A DNA stretch of 10,038 bases from Blautia sp. GTDB lineage: Bacteria > Bacillota > Clostridia > Lachnospirales > Lachnospiraceae. The stretch spans positions 1 to 10,038 of the forward strand of contig JAFOJB010000308.1 of NCBI GenBank assembly GCA_017420455.1, written 5' to 3'. Under the pieces are notes generated by a model, which was not told where the DNA came from, did no database searches, and saw only the letters and a list, made by a program, of their open reading frames with translations. Positions 1-7,097 of this stretch are shown here, in pieces. The first letter of the stretch is position 1. Each line of letters starts with the position of its first letter. Made by a program: the position numbers and the translations under genes.

Positions 1-698
1 TGGGAGATTCCATGGCAGCCATCAAAAAGCTGGTCTTCGATGACCGGAAATATACCCTGGCCCAGCTCCAGGAGGCGCTGGACAGGAACTGGGAGGGCTT
101 CGACGAAATGCACCAGGATTTCCTGGATGCTCCGAAGTTCGGAAATGACGACGATTATGTAGATACCCTGGTAGCCAGATGTTATCAGTCCTTCGTGGAT
201 ATCTGCGGCGAGATCCCCACCATTCTTGGCGGCGTGCATATTCCCACAGGTATTTCCATCACCTCCCATCAGCCCGGCGGACAGCTTACCGGGGCCACTC
301 CGGACGGACGTAAATCCGGGGAGATCCTGGCGGACGGCACCATGTCCCCGATGCATGGAATGGACAAAAACGGTCCCACCGCAGTGCTGAACAGTGCCAT
401 GAAGGTGAATCAGGATCCCTTCCAGGCAACGCTGCTGAACATGAAATTCTCCCCGGCTTCCCTGAAGACAGAGGAGGACCTTGTGAAGCTCGGAGCCATG
501 ATAAGGGCTTACCTGACCAACGGCGGAAAGCATATTCAGTTCAACGTGGTGGACAACAAGACGCTCCGGGCGGCCCAGGACGATCCGAAGAAATACCGCG
601 ATCTGGTGGTCCGGGTGGCCGGCTACAGCTGCTACTTTGTACAGCTGACCCGCGCGATGCAGGACGAGGTCATCGAGCGCACCCAGCAGACCCTGTAA
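1..698 (+). CDS. Glycyl radical enzyme (PFL-like family), C-terminal part; 5' end outside window (GRE1)
   Basis: This is the C-terminal part of a glycyl radical enzyme. The reading frame is already open at base 3 (Gly-Asp-Ser before the first visible Met), so the ATG at 12 is internal: it aligns with Met571 of the complete neighbour GRE2, and about 570 residues lie off the left edge. The visible part holds the C-terminal barrel strands and the glycyl radical domain. The radical-site motif RVAGYS has its Gly encoded at 621-623, 25th residue from the end, as in the neighbour. Other family motifs are TGISIT, ATPDGR, GPTA and NGGKHIQFNVVDN. By eye about half of the visible residues match GRE2, with almost no gaps. 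The catalytic Cys is not visible, so the reaction and substrate cannot be told. It is an oxygen-sensitive cytosolic enzyme, expected to be activated by the radical-SAM enzyme at 4870. It ends 64 bp before GRE2, consistent with one operon. Confidence 0.93.
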   Translation, partial: GDSMAAIKKLVFDDRKYTLAQLQEALDRNWEGFDEMHQDFLDAPKFGNDDDYVDTLVARCYQSFVDICGEIPTILGGVHIPTGISITSHQPGGQLTGATPDGRKSGEILADGTMSPMHGMDKNGPTAVLNSAMKVNQDPFQATLLNMKFSPASLKTEEDLVKLGAMIRAYLTNGGKHIQFNVVDNKTLRAAQDDPKKYRDLVVRVAGYSCYFVQLTRAMQDEVIERTQQTL

Positions 699-762
699 AT
701 CCGGAGTACCGCGGCGCAGAAAAATCATTAAGACCATGAATAAAAAATAAAGGAGGAACGAT

Positions 763-3162
763 ATGCCTACTGAGAGAATCAAACGTATGCAGGCGGCGCT
801 GAAGGTGGATTCCTTTCCCTTCTGCGCGGAAAAACCGAAGCTGGTCATCGAGTCCTGGCGTCAGAACGAGGGCCTTCCCTCCATTCTCCGCCGGGCAAAG
901 GCGACAGCCCATTACCTGGACAACCGAACCATCTACATTGACGACGATGAACTGATCTGCGGAAACGTCGCCAGCAGGCCCATGGGTCTGGAGGCGTCCT
1001 GCTGGGGACCCTTCTGGGACGATGATGACCTGGACAGCATCCTCGAGGGAGGGCGTTATACCATTACCGACGAGGACAGGAAGACACTGAGGGATCTGGA
1101 TTCCTTCTGGGACGGACAGAGCCGCCAGATGTATGAATGGCAGGGACGTTTCTACGACGATGATCATCTGTGGCCCTTTATCCGCTCCGGCATCCTCTGC
1201 CCGCCCTGGACCAGCAAGGTGAAGGGACGCGGTTCAGGCGGCGCCGGCTTTGGCTGGGGCCTGGGAATCGGTCTTTCCTTCTTCGTACCGGATTACAAGA
1301 AGATCATCGATGAGGGGATCAAGGCCAGAGTAGATGAGGCAAAGGAAGAGCTGCACAAGCTGCGCTATGTGGACAACGACTCCTTCGACAAGGCAGATTA
1401 CCTGAAGGCCTGCATCATCGCCCTGGAGGCCATGCAGAGAATGTATCACCGCTATGGCGATGCCTGCACGAAGAAGGCGGAGGAGACAAAGGACGAGACC
1501 AGGAAGCAGGAGCTTCTTCGCATGGCAGATACCTGCCACAGCCTGGCGGAAAACGGCGCAAGGGATTTCCGGGACGCCATCCAGGCCTTCTGGTTCTACT
1601 GGATGATGATCACCCACGGAACCGTCCCGGGAGGAAGGTTCGACCAGTATATGTATCCTTACTACCGCAGGGATATCGATGCCGGAAAGATCACCGACGA
1701 CGAGGTGCTGGAGCTGATCGAGTGCCTCCGGATCAAGATCATGCAGTTTAACTTTGTTTCCGGAAACGCAAAGCAGCGTGATAAATGGGCAGGCATGGCC
1801 AGATGGCACAATTTCCTGATCGGCGGCGTCGACAGGGAGGGAAAGGACGCCTCCAATGAGCTGTCCTACCTGGTGATCAGGGCAGCCTACGAGGTACGTA
1901 CCCCTCAGTTCACCATCACCCTGCGTGTCACGGAGGATACCCCGAAGGAACTGATGATGGAAGCCCTGAAGCTGGTGAAGACAGGACTTGGAATGCCGGC
2001 CTTCGTATCGGACAAGAGCTACATCAACGGCCTGGTGGAACAGGGGGTTCCACTGGAGGAGGCCAGGGATTACGCCCTTGCAGGATGCCTTGACCTGAAC
2101 CTGCCGGGAAGATCCAGGATCAACGCCCTGGGCATGTTCATCGTGCCGAAGGTACTGGATATCGTGATGCACAACGGCGTGATGCGGGAAACCGGAGAGC
2201 AGCTGGGACCGAAGACCGGAGAGATGAAGGATTTCAGGACCTACGAGGATTTCGAGAAGGCTTTCAAGGAACAGCTGTATTACTTCATGGGCATGTACAA
2301 TGAGGAGCACAATATCCTCTGCCGGGTGACCAGGGAGATCAACAACGACGTGGTGCATTCCGCCTTCGCCTATGACGGCATCAGATGCGGCAGGGATATC
2401 GCCAACAGGAAGATGCCCTATGAGAACGCTTCCCTTCTGAATCCGGTAGGAATGATCAGCGTGGTTAATTCCATGGCAGCCATCAAGTATGTGGTATTTG
2501 AAAAACATCTTGCCACCATGGAGGAGATGTTTAACGCCATCGAGGCCAACTGGGAAGGTTATGAGGAGCTTCATAAGATCTGCGAGGATGCTCCGAAGTT
2601 CGGAAACGGCATCGATCTGGTAGATGATATCGCGGCAGATTTCTATCAGTTCTGGGTAGACAGCGCGAAGACCTTCACCACCATTTACGGTGAGCCGCCG
2701 CGTCCCACCGGGATTTCCATCACCGCGCATGCTCCGGGAGGCGGCTACACCTGTGCTACCCCGGATGGAAGATGCTGCGGACAGACCCTGCCGGACGGCG
2801 TGGTCTCTCCCGCACAGGGGACGGATACCAATGGTCCGACAGCCTCGCTTTCCAGTGCAATGAAGATCAACCAGGATTCCTTCAACGCCATGCTGCTGAA
2901 TATGAAGATCCATCCCTCCGCGCTGAAGACGGATGCGGATCTTGAGAAGCTGGGGGCCCTCATCAAAACCTATATGATGAACGGCGGAAAGCATATCCAG
3001 TTCAACGTGGTAGACAACGCCACTCTGAAGAAGGCGCAGGAGAAGCCGCAGGAATATAAGGATCTGGTGGTCCGGGTTGCCGGCTACAGCACGTATTTCA
3101 CCCTCCTGACTCCGGCTGTTCAGAACGAACTCATCGCCCGTACAGAGAATATGCTCAACTGA
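763..3162 (+). CDS. Glycyl radical enzyme of the PFL/decarboxylase/dehydratase superfamily, complete (GRE2)
   Basis: A complete 799-residue glycyl radical enzyme, normal length for non-PFL members. The start is set by AGGAGG at 751-756, 6 bases before the ATG. The PFL-like barrel domain covers roughly residues 5-650 and the glycyl radical domain about 670-782. The radical Gly is Gly774 in RVAGYS (25 residues from the end). The thiyl-radical Cys is Cys442 in AGCLDLNLPG, preceded by the family-like stretches FLIGGVDREGKDASNELSYL (about 348-367) and EEARDYA. Many GRE eliminases and decarboxylases have Cys-Val-Glu here, with the Glu acting as a base or substrate contact; this protein has Cys-Leu-Asp (Asp444), so substrate class should not be copied from them. 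No small subunits like those of benzylsuccinate synthase are seen nearby. It is cytosolic, oxygen-sensitive and needs the activating enzyme at 4870. Family membership is very secure; the substrate is unknown. Confidence 0.96.
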   Translation: MPTERIKRMQAALKVDSFPFCAEKPKLVIESWRQNEGLPSILRRAKATAHYLDNRTIYIDDDELICGNVASRPMGLEASCWGPFWDDDDLDSILEGGRYTITDEDRKTLRDLDSFWDGQSRQMYEWQGRFYDDDHLWPFIRSGILCPPWTSKVKGRGSGGAGFGWGLGIGLSFFVPDYKKIIDEGIKARVDEAKEELHKLRYVDNDSFDKADYLKACIIALEAMQRMYHRYGDACTKKAEETKDETRKQELLRMADTCHSLAENGARDFRDAIQAFWFYWMMITHGTVPGGRFDQYMYPYYRRDIDAGKITDDEVLELIECLRIKIMQFNFVSGNAKQRDKWAGMARWHNFLIGGVDREGKDASNELSYLVIRAAYEVRTPQFTITLRVTEDTPKELMMEALKLVKTGLGMPAFVSDKSYINGLVEQGVPLEEARDYALAGCLDLNLPGRSRINALGMFIVPKVLDIVMHNGVMRETGEQLGPKTGEMKDFRTYEDFEKAFKEQLYYFMGMYNEEHNILCRVTREINNDVVHSAFAYDGIRCGRDIANRKMPYENASLLNPVGMISVVNSMAAIKYVVFEKHLATMEEMFNAIEANWEGYEELHKICEDAPKFGNGIDLVDDIAADFYQFWVDSAKTFTTIYGEPPRPTGISITAHAPGGGYTCATPDGRCCGQTLPDGVVSPAQGTDTNGPTASLSSAMKINQDSFNAMLLNMKIHPSALKTDADLEKLGALIKTYMMNGGKHIQFNVVDNATLKKAQEKPQEYKDLVVRVAGYSTYFTLLTPAVQNELIARTENMLN

Positions 3163-3252
3163 TCCCGGGCTCCTGTGATCCGTTATGGTCATATTGCACA
3201 TTAATTCGGTTTTTTTCTGGCATTGCTGACCATTTCGTTAAAAAAACACTGA

Positions 3253-3261
3253 TGATATAAT
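3253..3261 (+). promoter_or_regulatory. Extended -10 promoter upstream of the carrier gene
   Basis: A perfect TATAAT at 3256-3261 is preceded by TG plus one base (3253-3255), giving an extended -10 element. At the 17-base spacer distance there is only a weak -35 (TTTCGT, 3233-3238), which is usual for extended -10 promoters. The local sequence is AT-rich and lies 70-80 bp before the carrier start codon. Transcription would begin near 3268, just before the leader hairpin. This suggests that the carrier can be transcribed separately from the GRE genes. Not tested. Confidence 0.55.
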
Positions 3262-3269
3262 AGAAAAGG

Positions 3270-3300
3270 TTTTCCGGGCGGTATCCGGCCGCCCGGAGAA
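3270..3300 (+). other. GC-rich leader hairpin before the carrier gene
   Basis: An inverted repeat with core arms CCGGGCGG (3274-3281) and CCGCCCGG (3289-3296) and a 7-base loop; flanking T/A pairs with one G-U extend the stem to 12 bp. It lies between the extended -10 promoter and the ribosome binding site of the carrier, so it would sit at the very 5' end of that mRNA. No T-tract follows, so it does not look like a standard terminator. It could protect the 5' end of the transcript, or be a terminator remnant for the GRE operon. The role is unknown. Confidence 0.5.
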
Positions 3301-3330
3301 AGCATAATCTATTGAGGAGGATCGCAATAT

Positions 3331-4671
3331 ATGTCTACAGTTATCATTTTCTTCATCGGCTTTATCCTGGCAGTGGTCATTGCGCAGAAGTTCAAGATCA
3401 ACGCCGGTATCGTAGCCATCGGTTTCGGCTTTATCCTTACCTGGATCTTTGGACACGGTCCCATTCCTGCCACAGATACCGCAGCCGCAATTCCGGCGAA
3501 CAACACTTCCGCTTCTTTCATCAGGTCGTTTCCCATAACGCTGTTCTGGAATTATTCCATGCCGGTTATCTTCTATGCCTTTGCCCAGGCCAACGGAACC
3601 CTGGAGGTCCTTGGCAAGAAGATCGCCTATGCATTCCGGAATGCCCGCTGGGCTCTGCCCATCGCGGTTTATGTGATGGCGGCGGCAGTAGCGGCGGCCG
3701 GCGCCGGTACCATGAACACCTTTATCGTTGCTCCTCTGGCATGGGGACTCTGCGTGGCAGCAGGCGTTACCCCGCTTATTGTCCCGGTAGCCCTGTGGAG
3801 CGGTTCCTTCCTTGGCGCGTTCCTTCCCTGGACCTCGAACGGCGCTCTTCTTACCGGTATGTACGAGAATGCCATCGAGGGGATGAACGGTATGGAAATG
3901 CAGGTCCGGGTCTGCGTATACTATGCCTGCCTGTCTCTGGTATTCCTTCTTGTAATGTTCCTGATCACCAGAGCATGGAGAGTTGATGAAAACGGCGCAA
4001 AGGATTTCATGAACAAGCCCGAGGATTTCAACGGACAGCAGAAATCTACGCTGATCATCATCTTCACCTGCATCGGTCTGCTTCTGGTTCCGAGTATCAT
4101 CAACCAGTTCCTGCCGAACCCGGTCTGCAAATGGATGAGCAGCAACCTCTCCATCCCTGTAACCTCCATCATCGGAATCAGCCTGGTAGCCATCCTTGGC
4201 GGCGCCAGCATCAAGGAAACCTTTGGAAAATATGTCAACTGGAATATGATCCTTCTGATTACCGGTATGGGAATGTATTGTACGCTGGCAAACACCTTCG
4301 GCGTAGTGAAGACGCTGGGAGATCTGCTCCAGAACCTGCCGGGGAACTTTATTGCTCCCGCGCTTTCTCTGATCGGCTCCGCGCTGTCCTTCGTTACCTC
4401 CGCAAGTACAGTACAGCCCATGCTCTTTACCATGGCTCCGGCGCTTGCAGGAGCAGCCGGACTTCCCGTGGCGGCGATCATCGTTGCCATCCAGATGGGC
4501 GTCGGCGTTACCTCCTTCAGCCCGGTTTCCACAGGCGGCGCAGCTGCTCTGATCGGTGCTCCGGCAGAAGTATCCAACAAGCTCTTTACAAAGATGCTCA
4601 TCATCGCTGTGTGCCTGATGGTCTGCACCGCTTTGTTCTGCGCTACTCCGCTGATCAGCGTCGGATTATGA
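3331..4671 (+). CDS. MatC-like (ion transporter superfamily) carboxylate carrier
   Basis: A 446-residue inner-membrane protein with about 12-14 hydrophobic segments (for example near 3-20, 24-41, 67-87, 107-125, 128-167, 193-213, 239-257, 275-292, 303-321, 337-358, 382-400 and 421-440). A charged cytosolic loop at about 215-238 splits it into two halves. The N-terminal third, including the FAQANGTLE stretch at about 84-92 and the small-residue AAAGAGTMNT segment, resembles the MatC N-terminal domain of dicarboxylate carriers; the second half has a matching small-residue stretch (SFVTSASTVQP). Such carriers are secondary transporters of malonate- or succinate-like acids. The start has GGAGG at 3316-3320, 10 bases upstream. 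It is placed between the GRE genes and the activating enzyme, with its own promoter and terminator-like hairpin. I infer that it imports the substrate, or exports a product, of this pathway. The exact acid cannot be read from sequence. Confidence 0.82.
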   Translation: MSTVIIFFIGFILAVVIAQKFKINAGIVAIGFGFILTWIFGHGPIPATDTAAAIPANNTSASFIRSFPITLFWNYSMPVIFYAFAQANGTLEVLGKKIAYAFRNARWALPIAVYVMAAAVAAAGAGTMNTFIVAPLAWGLCVAAGVTPLIVPVALWSGSFLGAFLPWTSNGALLTGMYENAIEGMNGMEMQVRVCVYYACLSLVFLLVMFLITRAWRVDENGAKDFMNKPEDFNGQQKSTLIIIFTCIGLLLVPSIINQFLPNPVCKWMSSNLSIPVTSIIGISLVAILGGASIKETFGKYVNWNMILLITGMGMYCTLANTFGVVKTLGDLLQNLPGNFIAPALSLIGSALSFVTSASTVQPMLFTMAPALAGAAGLPVAAIIVAIQMGVGVTSFSPVSTGGAAALIGAPAEVSNKLFTKMLIIAVCLMVCTALFCATPLISVGL

Positions 4672-4721
4672 TCAGTTCATAATGCGGACAGACCGGGAAG
4701 CCGGCCTGTTCCCCTCACGAA

Positions 4722-4757
4722 AGAAACCGCCTGGACTTTTTGGTCCAGGCGGTTTCT
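4722..4757 (+). terminator. Strong hairpin after the carrier gene, probable terminator
   Basis: Perfect 15-bp inverted repeat: left arm 4722-4736, right arm 4743-4757, with a 6-base T-rich loop. It begins 50 bp after the carrier stop codon. The T-run is in the loop and no clear T-tract follows the right arm, so termination may be partial or factor-aided; the stem could also act as an mRNA 3'-end stabiliser. Confidence 0.65.
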
Positions 4758-4806
4758 GGGTATTACAGTTCCCGGTAATTAAGAGGAAAGAATCAAAAAA
4801 GAGGTC

Positions 4807-4835
4807 TTTCCAATTTGCATTTATGCGTGTAGAAT
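4807..4835 (+). promoter_or_regulatory. Candidate promoter for the activating enzyme gene
   Basis: A -35-like TTTCCA (4807-4812, 4 of 6 consensus bases) is followed after 17 bases by TAGAAT (4830-4835, 5 of 6). It lies in AT-rich DNA between the hairpin at 4722 and the start codon at 4870, and would give a leader of about 30 bases containing the AGGAAGGAG ribosome binding site. Position after a terminator-like hairpin supports a new transcription unit here. Confidence 0.45.
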
Positions 4836-4869
4836 AAAAGATAAGCAAAAAGAGGAAGGAGATAAGACT

Positions 4870-5805
4870 ATGGCTGCTGACCGGAGCGTTTCCGCTGCCG
4901 TTTTCAATATCCAGTCATACAGTATCCACGACGGCCCGGGGATCCGTGTGACAGTGTTTGTGAAGGGATGCCCTCTTCGCTGCGTCTGGTGCGCAAATCC
5001 GGAGTCAAATCTGTCGAAACCGCAGCTTCTGTGCTTTAAGGACAAATGCACAGCCTGCGGCAGATGCATTCCGAAATGCCCGAACCATGCCATTTCCATA
5101 AAAGAGAAGGACGGGAAGGTATACGCCTTTACGGACAGGAGCCTTTGCAGGGACTGCGGACAGTGTGTGGATGCCTGTCTCAATGAAGCCCGGGAGATGG
5201 CCGGGGAGGAGATGAGCGTAGAGACCGTATTAAACAGAGTGCTGAAGGACAAGCTGTTTATGAAATCCTCCGGCGGAGGAATGACGCTGTCCGGCGGAGA
5301 AATGCTCTTCTGTCCGGATTTCTCGGAGAATCTTCTGATGGCGGCCAGGGAGGAGGGGCTCCATACTGCCGTGGAAAGCAGCTGCTTTGCTTCCCGTCAG
5401 GTGATCGACCGTGTATTCCCCCATGTGGATCTGGCTCTCTGTGATCTGAAGCACATGGACAGCAGGAAGCATCGGGAGTATACCGGAGTGCCGAATGAAA
5501 CGATCCTGGAGAACATCAGGCACATTTATCATGACCTGAAGGTGCCCATCTGGGCCAGGGTCCCCTGTATCACAGGATACAACGACGACAAGGTGAATAT
5601 CGCCGCGACGGCGAAGTTTGTCCGGGAAGAACTGGGAGAGGATGTCAGAGTCTGTCTGCTTCCCTACCATCGCCTGGGAGAATCCAAGAATGAGAGTCTG
5701 GGAAAGGATATTAACTGGTCGATCGAGATTCCCACAGAGGAGTATATGCTGGAGCTTAAGGAACTGGTGGAGAAATACGGCCTTACCGCCCAGATTGGGG
5801 GATAA
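4870..5805 (+). CDS. Glycyl radical enzyme activating enzyme (radical SAM, PflA-like with two extra 4Fe-4S clusters)
   Basis: A 311-residue radical-SAM protein that uses S-adenosylmethionine and a reduced 4Fe-4S cluster to place the glycyl radical on its partner. The SAM-cluster motif is Cys34-X3-Cys38-X2-Cys41, preceded by the family signature SIHDGPGIR (18-26). An inserted ferredoxin-like domain carries two further CX2CX2CX3C sets: Cys60/63/66/70 and Cys93/96/99/103. This insertion is typical of activases of non-PFL glycyl radical enzymes (decarboxylases, dehydratases, benzylsuccinate synthase type) and is absent from PflA itself. The SAM-binding SGGE is at 141-144. Length is normal. Start: AGGAAGGAG ends 9 bases before the ATG. 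It is the only activase in the window, so it probably serves both GRE1 and GRE2. It appears to be transcribed separately from them, between two strong hairpins. Confidence 0.96.
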   Translation: MAADRSVSAAVFNIQSYSIHDGPGIRVTVFVKGCPLRCVWCANPESNLSKPQLLCFKDKCTACGRCIPKCPNHAISIKEKDGKVYAFTDRSLCRDCGQCVDACLNEAREMAGEEMSVETVLNRVLKDKLFMKSSGGGMTLSGGEMLFCPDFSENLLMAAREEGLHTAVESSCFASRQVIDRVFPHVDLALCDLKHMDSRKHREYTGVPNETILENIRHIYHDLKVPIWARVPCITGYNDDKVNIAATAKFVREELGEDVRVCLLPYHRLGESKNESLGKDINWSIEIPTEEYMLELKELVEKYGLTAQIGG

Positions 5806-5834
5806 TGTACTTTTGACAATGTCTGTGCAGATGT

Positions 5835-5876
5835 ATGCTTCCAGTGCAGAAAGACATCCTTCTGCACTGGAAGCAT
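5835..5876 (+). terminator. Perfect 17-bp hairpin between activating enzyme and dehydratase genes
   Basis: Left arm 5835-5851 and right arm 5860-5876 are exactly complementary with an 8-base loop; G-U pairs can extend the stem outward to 5831-5880. It starts 30 bp after the activating enzyme stop. A short T-rich stretch (GTTTTG, 5881-5886) follows, so it may be a terminator or attenuator controlling read-through into the dehydratase genes. It lies 36 bp before the next start codon. The symmetric sequence could also be a protein-binding site. Confidence 0.6.
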
Positions 5877-5911
5877 GTGTGTTTTGATTCTGAAAAACAG
5901 GAGGTAGGTAT

Positions 5912-7096
5912 ATGGGAATCAGAGAGTGCGCAAGAAAGAACCCTGCGTTTCAGGCTCTTCTGGAAGCGTATACACACCGGGAGGATGCGGCCAGTGCCTT
6001 TCGTTCTTCCGGAGGGAAGGTAATTGGCGAGCTGGGGTGCGATGTGCCGGATGAGCTGATCATCGCGGCCGGGATGCTTCCTGTCCGGATCTATGCAGAT
6101 CCGGAAAAACCCCTTAAGGAAACGGACAGGTATCTGGAATATGCCTTTGACCCGGTAGTCCGTTCCCAGTTTGAAAAAATCGTGGACGGCACCTGTTATG
6201 ACCAGATCGACCACCTGGTCATCTCCAACAGTACGGATGTGGTGATCCGTATCTTCCTGTATCTTCGGGAGATGCACCGTGTGGAGCCGGAGAAGCATGT
6301 GCCCCCGGTAGAGTTCATCGACTGGCTCTTTACCCGGAACCGTCTTCATCAGGTGAGAAATGAGCATACCATCGGACTGTTTAAAGAGGCAGTGGAAAGC
6401 TGGGCGGGGCGGAGCATATCCGATGAGGAGATCCGCAGGGCCGCGGAAATCTGCAATGCGGATCGGCAGGCTCTACGCAGGATCAGCGCTCTCAGGACCG
6501 GTAAAGAGGTACGCGTCAGCGGATGTGAAGCCCTGGTGATCATCGGAAGCGCTTTCTTCATGGAGAGGCAGGAGCATACCCGGCTGGTCGGCGAGGTAGC
6601 GGCAGACGCCGCAGAATGGCCGGTTCTGGATGGCCCCAGAGTTTTCTTTACCGGGAGCGACCAGGAGGATCTTTCCGTGTATGAAAGGATTGAGGATACG
6701 GGCCTTGTCATTGTAGGAGAGGATCACAACTGGGGAGACCGTTTCTTTGACAGAGATTACAACATGGCCTATACGCCGGTCCGTGCCATTGTGGACTGCT
6801 ATATGCTGCGGGAATTCAGCAGCAAGAAGGCCTTCGTGAGCCAGAGGGTGGAGGCTCTGGACCGCTGGGTGGAAAGAACAGGAGCGCAGGCGGTCATTTT
6901 CTATACAAACCGCTATGAAGAGGCTGCCAGCTGGGATTATCCCAGCCAGAAGAAGAGCCTGGAGGAGAGAGGGATCAGGACGGTAAACTTCGCGAAGATG
7001 TCCTATCCGGTATCCGCGAATCCGGATTTCCCGGAGAAAATACAGGCCTTTTCAGAAATGCTGAAAAACGAAATTACGGGAAAGGAGGCGCATTGA
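5912..7096 (+). CDS. Smaller subunit, 2-hydroxyacyl-CoA dehydratase / benzoyl-CoA reductase superfamily (HgdB/BcrC-like)
   Basis: A 394-residue cytosolic protein of the HgdB/BcrC/FldC superfamily, in which paired subunits carry out ketyl-radical dehydration or reduction of acyl-CoA thioesters. Family features: N-terminal CDVPDELIIAAGMLPVRI (residues 43-60), a mid-region strand-turn LVISNSTDVV (102-111), and a second half with VFFTGSDQEDLSVYERIED then VIVGEDHNWGDR. Length fits the smaller subunit. The mid-region usually reads Thr-Cys-Asp, the Cys binding the 4Fe-4S cluster; here it is Ser-Thr-Asp (107-109). The C-terminal ligand position (around FYTNRYEE) also shows no Cys. Thus this subunit may lack its own cluster and support the larger partner. 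Start: AGGAGG at 5899-5904, 7 bases before ATG. The next gene begins 1 base after its stop. Superfamily is secure; dehydration versus reduction cannot be decided. Confidence 0.88.
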   Translation: MGIRECARKNPAFQALLEAYTHREDAASAFRSSGGKVIGELGCDVPDELIIAAGMLPVRIYADPEKPLKETDRYLEYAFDPVVRSQFEKIVDGTCYDQIDHLVISNSTDVVIRIFLYLREMHRVEPEKHVPPVEFIDWLFTRNRLHQVRNEHTIGLFKEAVESWAGRSISDEEIRRAAEICNADRQALRRISALRTGKEVRVSGCEALVIIGSAFFMERQEHTRLVGEVAADAAEWPVLDGPRVFFTGSDQEDLSVYERIEDTGLVIVGEDHNWGDRFFDRDYNMAYTPVRAIVDCYMLREFSSKKAFVSQRVEALDRWVERTGAQAVIFYTNRYEEAASWDYPSQKKSLEERGIRTVNFAKMSYPVSANPDFPEKIQAFSEMLKNEITGKEAH

Positions 7097-7097
7097 G

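Noticed and set aside
12..698. GRE1 as a short stand-alone protein (autonomous glycyl radical spare part, like YfiD) or a pseudogene
   Set aside because: The frame is open through the left edge before the ATG, that Met matches an internal Met in GRE2, and YfiD-type proteins are shorter. It is best read as the end of a full-length gene.
763..3162. GRE2 as benzylsuccinate/alkylsuccinate synthase or pyruvate formate-lyase
   Set aside because: The small subunits of the succinate synthases are not seen, and PFL has two adjacent active-site Cys, whereas here there is one Cys followed by Leu-Asp. The exact class was left open.
1234..3201. 655-residue open frame on the minus strand opposite GRE2
   Set aside because: It lies antisense to a gene with full family motifs, has no ribosome binding site worth noting, and its protein has no recognisable domain. 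It results from codon bias of the + strand gene.
5813..5839. TTGACA (5813-5818) with TATGCT (5834-5839) as a promoter for the dehydratase genes
   Set aside because: The spacer is only 15 bases, the -10 is weak and lies within the hairpin arm; not enough to call as a feature.
5664..6023. Short open frames on both strands beginning MLPVQKD
   Set aside because: The same peptide on both strands is caused by the perfect hairpin at 5835-5876, not by genes.
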